Of a stretch of DNA of 64,000 bases, positions 48,545-59,454 are shown one piece after another. The stretch covers positions 248,001 to 312,000 of the forward strand of contig NZ_CP035934.2 in assembly GCF_003024525.3 (NCBI RefSeq), read 5' to 3'. The notes under the pieces are model-generated. The model did no database searches and was not told the DNA's origin. It saw only the letters and a list, made by a program, of their open reading frames with translations. Both the position numbers and the translations under genes were made by a program. The number at the start of each line of letters is the position of its first letter. Position 1 is the first letter of the stretch. This stretch comes from Acinetobacter cumulans (lineage in GTDB: Bacteria; Pseudomonadota; Gammaproteobacteria; Pseudomonadales; Moraxellaceae).

Positions 48545-49684
48545 TTACATATTTGACAAAATTGAATCACGAACTTGATCCATTGTTGCATCGATTGACA
48601 ACATTACGGCATCAGAGCATTGTTTGATTGCAGTATCAGGGTCTTTCAAACCATTACCTGTTACGGTACATACGATCACAGAACCTTCAGGGATTTTACC
48701 TGCTTTAAGGTCGCGGATTGCACCACCAATTGATGCTGCAGATGCAGGCTCAACAAATACGCCCTCATACATCGAAAGCATACGCTGTGCATCTAAAATT
48801 TCAGCATCAGTCAGTTCATCAAACCAACCTTGAGAATCGCGTACAACTGCTTTTGCATGGTTCCAGCTTTGTGGGTTACCAATACGAATTGCTGTTGCAA
48901 TTGTTTCTGGATTTGCTACAGGTGCGCCACGTAGGAATGGTGCGGCGCCAGATGCTTGATAGCCCACCATCACTGGTAAACCTTCTGGTTTAGGGCCAGT
49001 GAAGGCGTCAGTTGCTGCATCGTAAATCACTTGTTCAAACTCACCTACAGGTTGGTTTGCAACAGCTTCTGTATAACCCATCCAGTGTGCAGTGATGTTA
49101 CCTGCGTTACCTACAGGTAAGCAGTGGTAGTCTGGTGCACGACCGAGTTCATCAACGATTTCGTAAGCAATGGTTTTTTGACCTTGCAAACGGTATGGGT
49201 TGATTGAGTTTACGATGGTTACAGGTGCTTGATCTGCAACTTCTTTCACTAGGCGCATGCCATCGTCAAAGTTACCGCGGATTTGCATGGTGATAGCACC
49301 ATACATCATTGCTTGCGCCATTTTACCCATGGCAATTTTGCCTTCAGGGATTAAAACGAATGCTTTGATGCCAGCGCGTGCAGCATAAGCGGCTGCAGCT
49401 GCTGAGGTATTACCTGTAGATGCACAGATAATTGCTTTTGAGCCTTCTTCAACAGCTTTTGTTACCGCCATGGTCATACCACGGTCTTTAAATGAACCAG
49501 TCGGGTTTAAGCCTTCGTACTTCACATAAATTTCAACATTTTTGCCAATTAAACGCGGAATATTTGCAAGTTTAATCAGTGGGGTATTACCTTCACCTAA
49601 AGAAATCGCTTTAGTAGTGGCAGACACTGGTAAACGGTCGCGATAGCGGTCAACTAAACCAGTATAACGATTGGCATTCGACAT
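48545..49684 (-). CDS. thrC: Threonine synthase
   Basis: 379 aa, the short form. The PLP Lys is in NPTGSFKDRGM (near 64) and the phosphate-binding glycine loop is near 180-190 (PVGNAGNITA). It converts homoserine phosphate to threonine. It is preceded by hom after 57 bases. thrB is not adjacent. Confidence 0.96.
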   Translation of the reverse strand: MSNANRYTGLVDRYRDRLPVSATTKAISLGEGNTPLIKLANIPRLIGKNVEIYVKYEGLNPTGSFKDRGMTMAVTKAVEEGSKAIICASTGNTSAAAAAYAARAGIKAFVLIPEGKIAMGKMAQAMMYGAITMQIRGNFDDGMRLVKEVADQAPVTIVNSINPYRLQGQKTIAYEIVDELGRAPDYHCLPVGNAGNITAHWMGYTEAVANQPVGEFEQVIYDAATDAFTGPKPEGLPVMVGYQASGAAPFLRGAPVANPETIATAIRIGNPQSWNHAKAVVRDSQGWFDELTDAEILDAQRMLSMYEGVFVEPASAASIGGAIRDLKAGKIPEGSVIVCTVTGNGLKDPDTAIKQCSDAVMLSIDATMDQVRDSILSNM

Positions 49685-49741
49685 GATGATGTTCCAATTG
49701 TGTATAGAGCTTGGTAAGGGGAGAATTTCCCCTTAACCCGA

Positions 49742-51046
49742 TTAATTATCAAGCGATTCTAAACGAATTCGTACAATTTCGCCATGAATGACAGGCAATG
49801 CTTGAATTTGTTGAAGGGCTTCATCCATTTTAGATTCTTTCACTGGATCGGTCAGAATCACGATAGGAATAAGGTCTTTTAAGCGCGATTGTTGCATGAT
49901 GGCATCAATGCTAATGCCTGCACGGCTTAAAATAGTGGTCACTTCAGCTAAAACACCAGTTTGGTCTTCAGCATTAATACGGATGTAGTAACCTGTTGTC
50001 ATTTCTTCGCGTGGCAGAATAGGTAAATCGCTTAAGCTTTCAAAAGCTAATTGCGGAATAGTCCCTGCACCATCTTCGGTATAAGAGATGTCACGTACGA
50101 TATCGACAACGTCAGCAACAACTGCAGAAGCTGTAGGGCCTGCACCAGCGCCAGCGCCATAGTAAAGTGTTGGACCAACGGCATTGGCTTGTACTAATAC
50201 AGCATTTTTCACGCCATTTACATTGGCAATCAGCTGTTCTTCTGGAATCAGCGTCGGGTGTACACGTAATTCGATACCGTTTGCTGCACGGCGTGCAATA
50301 CCCAAGTGTTTAATGCGGAAACCTAAATCTTCAGCATATTTCACATCTTGTGCAGTCACTTTGCTAATGCCTTCAGTGAAGACTTTGTCAAATTGCAATG
50401 GAATACCAAAAGCGATAGATGCAAGAAGTGTAAGCTTATGTGCAGCATCAATGCCTTCAACGTCAAAAGTTGGATCTGCTTCTGCATAACCAAGCTCTTG
50501 CGCTTCTTTGAGTACGTCGGCAAAGGCACGGCCTTTTTCGCGCATTTCAGTCAAAATGAAGTTGCCTGTACCATTGATAATGCCAGCTAACCAATCAATT
50601 TTGTTGGCAGCCAAGCCTTCACGCATGACTTTAATAATTGGAATACCGCCAGCGACTGCAGCTTCATAGGCAATTTGTACATGATGATCATCAGCCAGTT
50701 TGAACAGCTCATTACCGTGCTCTGCGAGCAGGGCTTTGTTGGCTGTCACGATTTGCTTACCGTGTAAAATAGCTTCTTTGATCACTTCATACGCAGGGTG
50801 AATACCCCCCATAACCTCAATGACAACATCGACATCAGGTTGGCGAACGATCTCTAAAAGATCTGCGCTTTGTTGAACTGATGCAGGTAAATCAAGGTCA
50901 GGACGCGGGCGACGCGTTCCCACATGGGTAATTTCAATTTCACGACCGGTGCGACGTTTAATCTCAGCAGCATTTTCTTTTAGTAGTTTAAGGGCACCAC
51001 CACCCACAGTACCAAGACCGAGGATTGCCAGACGAACTGGTTTCAC
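49742..51046 (-). CDS. hom: Homoserine dehydrogenase
   Basis: 434 aa from a GTG at 51046 (MKPVRLAILGLGTVGGG), with GGAG nine bases before it; an ATG 12 bases upstream in the same frame is the alternative. N-terminal NAD(P)-binding domain, central catalytic domain (GIINGTGNFILTEM, and AEADPTFDVEGIDAAHKLTLLA), and a C-terminal ACT domain (about 355-430) that would bind threonine for feedback inhibition. It makes homoserine for threonine and methionine. Confidence 0.96.
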   Translation of the reverse strand: MKPVRLAILGLGTVGGGALKLLKENAAEIKRRTGREIEITHVGTRRPRPDLDLPASVQQSADLLEIVRQPDVDVVIEVMGGIHPAYEVIKEAILHGKQIVTANKALLAEHGNELFKLADDHHVQIAYEAAVAGGIPIIKVMREGLAANKIDWLAGIINGTGNFILTEMREKGRAFADVLKEAQELGYAEADPTFDVEGIDAAHKLTLLASIAFGIPLQFDKVFTEGISKVTAQDVKYAEDLGFRIKHLGIARRAANGIELRVHPTLIPEEQLIANVNGVKNAVLVQANAVGPTLYYGAGAGAGPTASAVVADVVDIVRDISYTEDGAGTIPQLAFESLSDLPILPREEMTTGYYIRINAEDQTGVLAEVTTILSRAGISIDAIMQQSRLKDLIPIVILTDPVKESKMDEALQQIQALPVIHGEIVRIRLESLDN

Positions 51047-51084
51047 GTCACACTCCATTTATTTCAGCAAATTTTTTAAGTGAA

Positions 51085-51120
51085 CCTAGATCATAGCTAA
51101 AAAAAGCCTATGACTCTAGG
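51085..51120 (-). terminator. Imperfect hairpin between dsbC-like gene and hom
   Basis: On the minus strand CCTAGAGTCATAGGC pairs imperfectly with GCTATGATCTAGG around a T7 loop. It could terminate or attenuate readthrough into hom. Confidence 0.45.
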
Positions 51121-51173
51121 AGATTCACAAATTTATATCTATCTATAAAAAACAGTAATTTAATCAATAAATT

Positions 51174-51989
51174 TTATTTATTTAAGCGTCCAATTAATTC
51201 GCTAGGCTCCATGTAGCCACCCAAATAAACACCGTCGGTATTATAAATTGCAGGAGTGCCATTTACGCCAATATTCAGACCCAATTTGTACATGTCGCGG
51301 ACTGGGTTTTTGCATGATGCAGGAGGGAGTTGAACCCCTGAAATCGCTTGATTGAAGGCTTCTTGACGGTTTGCACTACACCAAACACTTTCCATTGCCG
51401 GCACAAATTGGTCACCACGTGGCCATGCAATATAGCGAACTTCGATGCCTTTGCTGGTAATCTCATCTAAATGTTCATGCAGTTTATGGCAATACGGACA
51501 GCTTGCATCGGTAAAGACGTAGATCACATGCTGTGTTTTACCTTTTGCTTTGTAAACAATGAGATCTTCAGTTTTGAGTTTTGCTAATTCTTTTTTGGTC
51601 ACTTCAGACTGCAAACTTTCGCTGACATTATGCAAAGTTTTGTCACCTAAGCGGATGACATCACCTTGAATAATGTATTTGCCGTCGGCTGTGGCATACA
51701 CAGAAGACATGCCTTCAAAGCTTACCCAGAATAAATTTGGGACTTCGGTGGCTTTTACACTGCTAATTTTGGCAGTAATGTTGGCTTTTTTCAGGCCTTC
51801 TTGCAGGGTCTGAATGAGACGTTGCTGTTGATTGCGTTCTGAAAGGGTAGAGGCTTCGCCCGTTGCTGGCGCACTTGCGGTTAAAGGCGCTTGTTTTTCT
51901 TCATCATTATTTGATTTGCTGCAAGCACTTAAAGCAAGGCCTGTAGCAAGTGTACATGCGATCACAATTTTTGAACGGGTAAATAGCAT
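51174..51989 (-). CDS. dsbC: DsbC-like periplasmic disulfide isomerase, lipoprotein
   Basis: 271 aa. Signal ends in a lipobox-like LALSACSK, so the protein is probably membrane-tethered, unlike soluble E. coli DsbC. The N-terminal dimerisation domain spans about 50-140. The thioredoxin domain has the active-site CPYC (TDASCPYCHKLHEHL) and the cis-Pro loop NGTPAIYN. It would isomerise wrong disulfides with electrons from DsbD. Linked to xerD and hom, an arrangement shared by many gamma-proteobacteria. Confidence 0.9.
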   Translation of the reverse strand: MLFTRSKIVIACTLATGLALSACSKSNNDEEKQAPLTASAPATGEASTLSERNQQQRLIQTLQEGLKKANITAKISSVKATEVPNLFWVSFEGMSSVYATADGKYIIQGDVIRLGDKTLHNVSESLQSEVTKKELAKLKTEDLIVYKAKGKTQHVIYVFTDASCPYCHKLHEHLDEITSKGIEVRYIAWPRGDQFVPAMESVWCSANRQEAFNQAISGVQLPPASCKNPVRDMYKLGLNIGVNGTPAIYNTDGVYLGGYMEPSELIGRLNK

Positions 51990-52087
51990 AAAAAACCCTT
52001 TTCTTTTCGCTTTTTAAAAAACAGGTGAGCTAGCATAGCAAAAAAATCGGGTGTGAAAAAAACTTCTTGGTCTGATATGCCATACCG

Positions 52088-53005
52088 TTAAGCGCGTGGA
52101 TGAAACTGAGCATGGAGCTGTTGCATACGGACTTGCGCCACATGGGTGTAAATTTGTGTGGTTGATAAATCACTATGACCTAATAACATTTGTACCACAC
52201 GTAGGTCTGCACCATGATTCAGTAAATGTGTCGCAAAGGCATGGCGTAATGTATGTGGTGAAAGTTCTGCTTGTATGCCTGCTTGTAAGGCGTAACGTTT
52301 AATGGCGTACCAAAAATTTTGTCGACTCATAATCCCGCCCAGTTGCGTTAAAAACACATAGTCAGTCGCAGTTTTATAGAGTTGTGGTCGTGATTCATTG
52401 AGATATTTTTCGACCCATTCACAGGCAGCCTGACCCATGGGCACCAAGCGTTCTTTATTGCCTTTACCGACAATGCGAATATAGCCTTGCTTCAGATTCA
52501 TCAACTCTAATCTTAAATTTAAGAGTTCCGTCACACGTAGGCCACAGGCATAGAGCACTTCTAACATGGCACGATCACGTAAACCTAAAGCGGTTTGAAT
52601 ATCGGGTGCCAAAATAAGTGCTTCTACATCGGCTTCAGACAAATCCTTGGGCAGAGCTCGACCGAGTTTTGGGGTTTTATGTGTGCTGACAGGGTTGTCA
52701 CTACGCAGTTTTTGCTCTCTCAGAAATTTAAAAAACGAACGCATGGCAGATAAGCAACGAGCAATTGAGCGTGGGCTTTTACCCTGTTGCGTTAGATGTA
52801 ATAAAACATCAGAAATATCGTCTGCAGACCACGTCGGCATTGGGTGAGTAAGGCATTCACTACATTGGATTAAATCCGATAAATAGGCATTTCGCGTGTG
52901 CGGGCTAACGGTCTGTGCGATTAAATCGTCTCGATAACCTTTTAAAAAACTATAGTGTTCCGGAATGCTAACAGGAGTTGGAATACGAGGTTTTTTATTT
53001 AGCAT
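52088..53005 (-). CDS. xerD: Site-specific tyrosine recombinase XerD
   Basis: 305 aa. Core-binding domain (about 15-100) then catalytic domain with the full R-K-H-R-H-Y set: ACGLRVTELLNLR, VGKGNKERLVP, PHTLRHAFATH, GHSDLSTTQIYTHV. With XerC it resolves chromosome dimers at dif and integrates some plasmids and phages. I label it XerD rather than XerC because dsbC lies directly downstream, the usual xerD-dsbC order. Confidence 0.93.
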   Translation of the reverse strand: MLNKKPRIPTPVSIPEHYSFLKGYRDDLIAQTVSPHTRNAYLSDLIQCSECLTHPMPTWSADDISDVLLHLTQQGKSPRSIARCLSAMRSFFKFLREQKLRSDNPVSTHKTPKLGRALPKDLSEADVEALILAPDIQTALGLRDRAMLEVLYACGLRVTELLNLRLELMNLKQGYIRIVGKGNKERLVPMGQAACEWVEKYLNESRPQLYKTATDYVFLTQLGGIMSRQNFWYAIKRYALQAGIQAELSPHTLRHAFATHLLNHGADLRVVQMLLGHSDLSTTQIYTHVAQVRMQQLHAQFHPRA

Positions 53006-53099
53006 GACGCACTCAGAATTAATGAATATAACCGATGGTGATGATTGATTTTATCAAATGTATTGTAACAATTCTTAGTAATCAATGTGCTATAACAGA

Positions 53100-53114
53100 T
53101 GCGAATCATTATCG
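53100..53114 (+). promoter_or_regulatory. Fur box candidate 1 before feoA
   Basis: TGCGAATCATTATCG matches 11 of 14 informative positions of the 7-1-7 Fur consensus TGATAATNATTATCA. Confidence 0.7.
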
Positions 53115-53123
53115 TATCTGATT

Positions 53124-53138
53124 TGGTAATTATTCTCA
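53124..53138 (+). promoter_or_regulatory. Fur box candidate 2 before feoA
   Basis: TGGTAATTATTCTCA, reverse complement TGAGAATAATTACCA, matches 12 of 14 informative positions of the Fur consensus. Tandem sites 24 bases apart fit cooperative Fur repression of feoAB, about 42 bases before the start codon. Confidence 0.78.
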
Positions 53139-53179
53139 TTTGTTTGTATACTGTTCAAAATATTTAAGGGTTGGATGCG

Positions 53180-53440
53180 GTGCGTTTATCTGATTTAAAA
53201 GTCAAACAAACTGCCATCATTAGCAAAGTAAATCGTACTTTGGATGGCGAAACTCAGACTGATTTAGTAGCAAGTCGCCTAGAAACGTTGGGTTTTGTTG
53301 CGGGTACGAAAGTACAAGTTATCACCAAAGGCATTTTTGGTGGTGATCCTATTTTAATTCAAGTTGGATTTACGCGTTTTGCTTTACGTAAAGTCGAAGC
53401 CGAAAAAATTGAAATTTTGCTTGAAGGGGCGTCAGCATGA
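53180..53440 (+). CDS. feoA: Ferrous iron transport protein A
   Basis: 86 aa, SH3-like FeoA domain (MRLSDLKVKQTAII, then the ETLGFVAGTKVQVI core). The GTG at 53180 is chosen: AAGGG at 53166-53170 has correct spacing for it but would abut the in-frame TTG at 53171. It supports FeoB-driven Fe2+ uptake. Its TGA overlaps the feoB ATG. Confidence 0.93.
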   Translation: MRLSDLKVKQTAIISKVNRTLDGETQTDLVASRLETLGFVAGTKVQVITKGIFGGDPILIQVGFTRFALRKVEAEKIEILLEGASA

Positions 53441-55296
53441 GTGATGCTCTTCGTATTGCTTTAGTCGGGAATCCCAACTGCGGTAAAACCTCATTATTTA
53501 ACCATTTAACGGGTACGCGCCAAAAAGTTGCGAACTATGCGGGTGTAACCGTTGAACGTAAGGTTGGTCAATTTGTATTGCCTTCAGGTAAGCCTGTACG
53601 TGTGCTGGATTTACCGGGTACTTATAGCCTAAATGCGACCAGTCCCGATGAAGCGATTACTCGTGATGTGGTGCAAGGTAAAATTGCAGAAGAAGGCCAA
53701 CAAGATGCATTTTTATGTGTGGTGGATGCCACAAACTTAAAACTGCATTTGGGCCTTGTCATGGAAATGATTGAGCTGAAACGTCCTATTCTACTGGTAT
53801 TGAATATGATGGATGAAGCACGTCGTCGTGGCATGCAGATTAATACGCAAAAACTTTCTCAGCGTTTGGGTATTCCAGTGGTAGAAACAGTGGCTGTACG
53901 TAATGCAGGCATTGAAAATCTCATGGGTGCGCTGGATGCAGGCACCTTTAGAACACCTGATGCTGCGTTGAGTGACGTGGGCAAAGCAGATTCTGTTCAT
54001 GCACAAATCGAAAACATCTTAAAAGATGTAGTGGTGTATGTAGACCAAGAAGATAAGCGTTCTGACTTTTTAGATAAAATATTTTTACATCCTGTGTTTG
54101 GCTTGATTAGCCTTGCTGTGATGATGTTTGTGGTATTCCAAGCGGTCTTTGCATGGGCTGCGCCATTTATGGATGGTATTGAAGGCTTCTTTGGTTGGTT
54201 TGGCGAAACCGTTGGTGCTTATATTTCACACCCAATGCTCAATAGTTTGGTGGTCGACGGCATTATTGCGGGTGCAGGTGGTGTTGTAGTCTTCTTGCCA
54301 CAGATTTTAATTCTTTTCTTCTTTATTTTGGTTTTAGAAGAATCGGGTTATTTACCTCGTGCCGCATTCCTTTTAGACAAGTTGATGTATAAAGCTGGCT
54401 TAAGTGGCCGTGCCTTCATTCCATTGCTATCAAGTTTTGCATGCGCCGTACCTGGCATTATGGCAACTCGAAGCATTAGCGACCCACGTGATCGTTTAAC
54501 CACGATTTTTGTTGCGCCACTGATGACCTGTTCGGCACGCTTACCTGTTTATGCGCTACTGATTTCTGCTTTTATTCCAGAAAAAATGGTTTGGGGAGTG
54601 TTCAATCTACAAGGCTTGGTACTGTTTGGCTTATATGCAGCAGGGATTGTGAGTGCTTTATTGGTTGCGACCGTACTTAAATTCTTCCAAAAAGATAAAT
54701 CACAACATGCACTTTTAATGGAATTACCAAGTTATCGTATTCCAGATTTTAAGAGTGTTTGGATTGGTCTATTGGATCGCGCCAAAATCTTCTTAAAGCG
54801 TGTGGGCGGTATTATCTTTGCGCTTTCAATTTTATTGTGGTTCTTGTGTACCTTCCCTCAACCGCCAGAAGGTGCAACGCTGCCAGATATCGATTATTCA
54901 TTTGCAGGGATGCTTGGGCATTTAATGCAACCTATTTTTGCACCACTTGGGTTTAATTGGCAGATTTGTATTGCCTTAATTCCAGCAATGGCTGCACGTG
55001 AAGTGGTTGTGGCTGCTTTAGGTACGGTATATGCCTTATCTGCAGCAGACGATGATGCTGTGGCACAAGGGCTATCAACACTCATCAGTACGGGTGACTT
55101 AAGCTGGTCATTGGCAACAGGTTTGTCACTGCTCGTTTGGTTTATTTATGCACCGCATTGCTTAGCGACATTGGCAACAGTGAAACGTGAAACAGGCTCA
55201 ATGAAAACAGTTACATTCATGACGATTTACCTGTTTGGTTTGGCATATTTCATGTCATTTTTGACCTATCAAATTGCATCGCATTATTTAGGTTAA
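53437..55296 (+). CDS. feoB: Ferrous iron transporter FeoB
   Basis: 619 aa, shorter than E. coli FeoB (773). N-terminal G domain: G1 GNPNCGKTS (11-19), G3 DLPGTYSL, G4 NMMD. Gate domains include SFACAVPGIMATR and a later AAREVVVAALGT. The shorter length probably comes from a reduced spacer and C-terminal part rather than truncation, because the domain set is complete. It imports Fe2+ across the inner membrane. Start codon overlaps feoA (ATGA). Confidence 0.95.
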   Translation: MSDALRIALVGNPNCGKTSLFNHLTGTRQKVANYAGVTVERKVGQFVLPSGKPVRVLDLPGTYSLNATSPDEAITRDVVQGKIAEEGQQDAFLCVVDATNLKLHLGLVMEMIELKRPILLVLNMMDEARRRGMQINTQKLSQRLGIPVVETVAVRNAGIENLMGALDAGTFRTPDAALSDVGKADSVHAQIENILKDVVVYVDQEDKRSDFLDKIFLHPVFGLISLAVMMFVVFQAVFAWAAPFMDGIEGFFGWFGETVGAYISHPMLNSLVVDGIIAGAGGVVVFLPQILILFFFILVLEESGYLPRAAFLLDKLMYKAGLSGRAFIPLLSSFACAVPGIMATRSISDPRDRLTTIFVAPLMTCSARLPVYALLISAFIPEKMVWGVFNLQGLVLFGLYAAGIVSALLVATVLKFFQKDKSQHALLMELPSYRIPDFKSVWIGLLDRAKIFLKRVGGIIFALSILLWFLCTFPQPPEGATLPDIDYSFAGMLGHLMQPIFAPLGFNWQICIALIPAMAAREVVVAALGTVYALSAADDDAVAQGLSTLISTGDLSWSLATGLSLLVWFIYAPHCLATLATVKRETGSMKTVTFMTIYLFGLAYFMSFLTYQIASHYLG

Positions 55297-55342
55297 AAAT
55301 TTAGATTAAAACATTTTACTTTGATGGTAAAAGGAGATTGAG

Positions 55343-55594
55343 ATGATTGAAATTCTAATTGTGGCTGCTTTGGTCATTTGGAGTGCTGTCGTGGTGTTTA
55401 AAAAGGTATTTCCTCAAACATCGAACTCAGTCTTCACGTCTATTTCAAAAGCTTGTGCACGCCGTGGTTGGTCAAAACTGGCAACATGGTTAAAACCTGC
55501 TGCGGTTGCGGGTTGTGGTGGGAGTTGTGGTTGTTCTGCTACAGAAGAAGCACGCCCTCAAAAAGAGCAAGTACAGGCGGTTAAATGGAAGTAA
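55343..55594 (+). CDS. FeoB-associated small Cys-rich membrane protein (DUF6587-like)
   Basis: 83 aa. One N-terminal helix (about 3-20), a basic amphipathic middle, and a short CGGSCGC cluster near residues 58-64 before a charged tail. It follows feoB by 46 bases with AAAGGAG well placed before the ATG and ends in its own terminator, taking the place of FeoC. Similar small Cys-rich proteins are often encoded next to feoB. A role as iron donor or [Fe-S]-sensing regulator is conjecture. Confidence 0.75.
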   Translation: MIEILIVAALVIWSAVVVFKKVFPQTSNSVFTSISKACARRGWSKLATWLKPAAVAGCGGSCGCSATEEARPQKEQVQAVKWK

Positions 55595-55627
55595 TTGCTT
55601 TAGCCATTGAAAATATGCTGTGTAAAA

Positions 55628-55657
55628 GAAAACCGTCATTTTTATGACGGTTTTTTT
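55628..55657 (+). terminator. Terminator after the feo cluster
   Basis: AAAACCGTCAT / ATGACGGTTTTTTT. Confidence 0.93.
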
Positions 55658-55754
55658 ACGCGCCGACACAAAAAAACCATCATAAAGTTAAAACAGAAAA
55701 AGCATTCAAAACAGCAAAGTGCTAACATTTCCACAGTTGTAAAATAGACCATAA

Positions 55755-57113
<1,359 letters not shown>

Positions 57114-57134
57114 AAAAATGATAAGGAAAGTTGT

Positions 57135-58331
57135 ATGGCTGGGTTAGCTCAGACGACCATAACTAAAATTACCGAGGTATATGAGCGCTGGGCACCACGT
57201 GTGCCCGCCGAAATTACCACACGTAATGTGCTCATATTTAGTGTATTGGCATTGCTGTGTATTGGTTCAATTATGGTGGCATCGGCGTCTATGCCGTATG
57301 CTGCACGTTTACATGAAAATCCATTTCACTATATCACGCGACATGGGATTTCAATTTTAGCTGCTTCTATGGCGGCTTATGCAGTATATAAAGTCCCTTT
57401 AAATGTCTGGTTTAATAATACTTTTCCATTTTGGATATTAACCATTTTACTGCTGGCCGTGGTGTTGGTCGCTGGTACAGAAGTCAATGGTTCCACCCGA
57501 TGGATTAAAATTGCAGGCTTTACCTTACAGGCTTCGGAAGTGGCGAAGGTGATGATGGCCATTTTCACCGCCGATTATGTGGTACGAAGGGCAGAGGAGG
57601 TGCGTAATAGCGTCTCTGGCTTAGTGCGCTTAGGTGGGGTCATGATTATCACGGTCGGCCTAATTTTGGCTGAGCCCGACTTAGGGGCAACCGCTGTAAT
57701 TGTCTTGATGATTTTAGGCGTATTCTTTTTGGCAGGCGCGCCTGCTGTACAGTTTATCGCGTTCATGGCCTTTATTGTGGTGGGCTTAATTGTCGCGATT
57801 GTCTTTGAGCCTTATCGTTTACAACGTGCCTTATCGTTTACCAATCCTTGGGCCGATCCGCTGGGCACAGGTTATCAGCTCTCTAATGCGTTGATGGCTT
57901 TTGGTCGTGGTGAATGGTTTGGGGTTGGTCTCGGTCATAGTATCCAAAAAATGTCCTATTTACCTGAAGCACATACTGACTTTATGTTGGCTATTTTGGG
58001 TGAAGAGTTCGGCTTTATGGGGATTACCACCGTGATGATTCTGTCATTCACACTGGTGGTCTGCAGTATTAAAATTGGTCATCGTGCCTTACGTAATCAA
58101 TACTTGCGTGCAGGCTATTTGGCTTATGGCATTAGTATTATTTTCTTACTGCAAATTTTGGTGAATGCGGGCATGAACATGGGGATGCTACCAACAAAAG
58201 GTTTAACCTTGCCTTTTATTAGTTATGGTGGTTCATCTTTAATTATGTGTGCGGTGATGATGAGTTTAATCCTTAAGATTGAAAGCACGACCAATCAAGT
58301 AAACCCAAGTAAAGAAGAATCGAGCTTCTAA
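57135..58331 (+). CDS. ftsW: Septal peptidoglycan glycosyltransferase FtsW (SEDS family)
   Basis: 398 aa, 10 membrane helices. SEDS signatures: MVASASMPYA, NGSTRWIKIAGFTLQASEVAK, YLPEAHTDFMLAILGEEFGF and the end GLTLPFISYGGSSLIMCAVMMSL. FtsW polymerises lipid II at the divisome together with PBP3 (FtsI). It has an N-terminal cytosolic segment of about 35 residues. Followed by a terminator. Confidence 0.96.
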   Translation: MAGLAQTTITKITEVYERWAPRVPAEITTRNVLIFSVLALLCIGSIMVASASMPYAARLHENPFHYITRHGISILAASMAAYAVYKVPLNVWFNNTFPFWILTILLLAVVLVAGTEVNGSTRWIKIAGFTLQASEVAKVMMAIFTADYVVRRAEEVRNSVSGLVRLGGVMIITVGLILAEPDLGATAVIVLMILGVFFLAGAPAVQFIAFMAFIVVGLIVAIVFEPYRLQRALSFTNPWADPLGTGYQLSNALMAFGRGEWFGVGLGHSIQKMSYLPEAHTDFMLAILGEEFGFMGITTVMILSFTLVVCSIKIGHRALRNQYLRAGYLAYGISIIFLLQILVNAGMNMGMLPTKGLTLPFISYGGSSLIMCAVMMSLILKIESTTNQVNPSKEESSF

Positions 58332-58354
58332 GCCGTTTAAAGTTGAATCGATCA

Positions 58355-58388
58355 GCCGAGTAGGGTGAAAACCGTACTCGGCATTTTT
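58355..58388 (+). terminator. Terminator after ftsW
   Basis: GCCGAGTA / TACTCGGC around an internal GG/CC helix, then a short T run. Confidence 0.88.
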
Positions 58389-58533
58389 ATGCCCGTGTGG
58401 GCGAATGTTCAGCTTTGCCCTAGGTGTATACACAGAATGAGCGTAATAAGCGCCGTATAAAAGATGGATACAGTTTAAAAAATCTAGGTTATAACAGTAT
58501 AGAAAGGTAATACACAGGCGTAGCGGTGTGTTT

Positions 58534-59451
58534 TTAGGTGTAAATACCTTCGAGCATAGTTTGATGTGGAATATATGTACTTGACCACTGTGCAACCGCT
58601 TGTTGGAGCATACGTGCAGGGCGGTCGAGTTCTACTTCGGGTTGATGTAAAGCTTTGAGTGCACGTTGTAGCAATTGCGAAGGTTGGCTTAAATCTAAAG
58701 CTTCGGCCATATTTTGCTTAGAAAGTTTTTGCCTTTGATCATTCATGGCAAGCGGCAAGTGCATATACTGCAGTGGCGCATAGCCCAAAAGTTGACCCAA
58801 CCAGATTTGTCGCTCGGTGTTGTCGAGTAAATCGGCACCACGCACCACATGCGTGATCCCTTGCAAATGATCGTCGACAACAACAGCCAATTGGTAATTA
58901 ATAATGCCGTCACGGCGTTTTAGCACGAAATCACCTAAATCAAATTTTAAATTCGATTGATGCGTACCTTGAATTGGGTCTGTAAATTGGATGACTTGAT
59001 CTGACACTTTAACCCGAATGGCTTGATGGGCTAAATCAAGCTGTAGGTCTCTGCACGTGCCTTGATAAATATGATTAGAACCGAGCATTTTACGTGTGCA
59101 TTGGCAAGCATAGACCAAGCCTTGAGCATGTAATTGCTGAATCACGTCTTCATAAATGTCTAAGCGGTCTTTTTGAAAAATGATGTTGCTATCTGGATCA
59201 AATTCAAAGGCATCTATGGCACGTAAAATATGCGCTTCACTGCCAGGATAAATGCGGGGGATGTCGGTATCTTCAATCCGAACCAGCCATGAACCTTGCT
59301 GAGCGCGGGCTTCGCAATAGCTTGCAACAGCAGTAATTAAAGACCCAAAATGCAAAGGGCCGGTTGGCGATGGCGCAAACCGACCCACGTAATTCACTTC
59401 TTTCCCTTCCTGATTTAAAGGAAGGGGGAGGGATGCATTACTCAATAACAT
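58534..59451 (-). CDS. gluQ: Glutamyl-Q tRNA(Asp) synthetase
   Basis: 305 aa, truncated GluRS paralogue lacking the anticodon-binding half. Class I signatures: GRFAPSPTGPLHFGSLIT (HIGH-equivalent HFGS) and KLSKQN (KMSKS equivalent). A zinc site is suggested by CQCTRK and a downstream Cys. GluQRS charges queuosine 34 of tRNA(Asp) with glutamate. It is 3 bases downstream of dksA, the typical dksA-gluQ arrangement. The exact start is uncertain; the family begins near the YVGRFAPSPTG segment. Confidence 0.95.
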   Translation of the reverse strand: MLLSNASLPLPLNQEGKEVNYVGRFAPSPTGPLHFGSLITAVASYCEARAQQGSWLVRIEDTDIPRIYPGSEAHILRAIDAFEFDPDSNIIFQKDRLDIYEDVIQQLHAQGLVYACQCTRKMLGSNHIYQGTCRDLQLDLAHQAIRVKVSDQVIQFTDPIQGTHQSNLKFDLGDFVLKRRDGIINYQLAVVVDDHLQGITHVVRGADLLDNTERQIWLGQLLGYAPLQYMHLPLAMNDQRQKLSKQNMAEALDLSQPSQLLQRALKALHQPEVELDRPARMLQQAVAQWSSTYIPHQTMLEGIYT

Positions 59452-59454
59452 GAA

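Noticed and set aside
58266-58595. 109-codon minus-strand frame after ftsW
   Set aside because: It runs through the ftsW terminator and overlaps the ends of ftsW and gluQ; no coding character.
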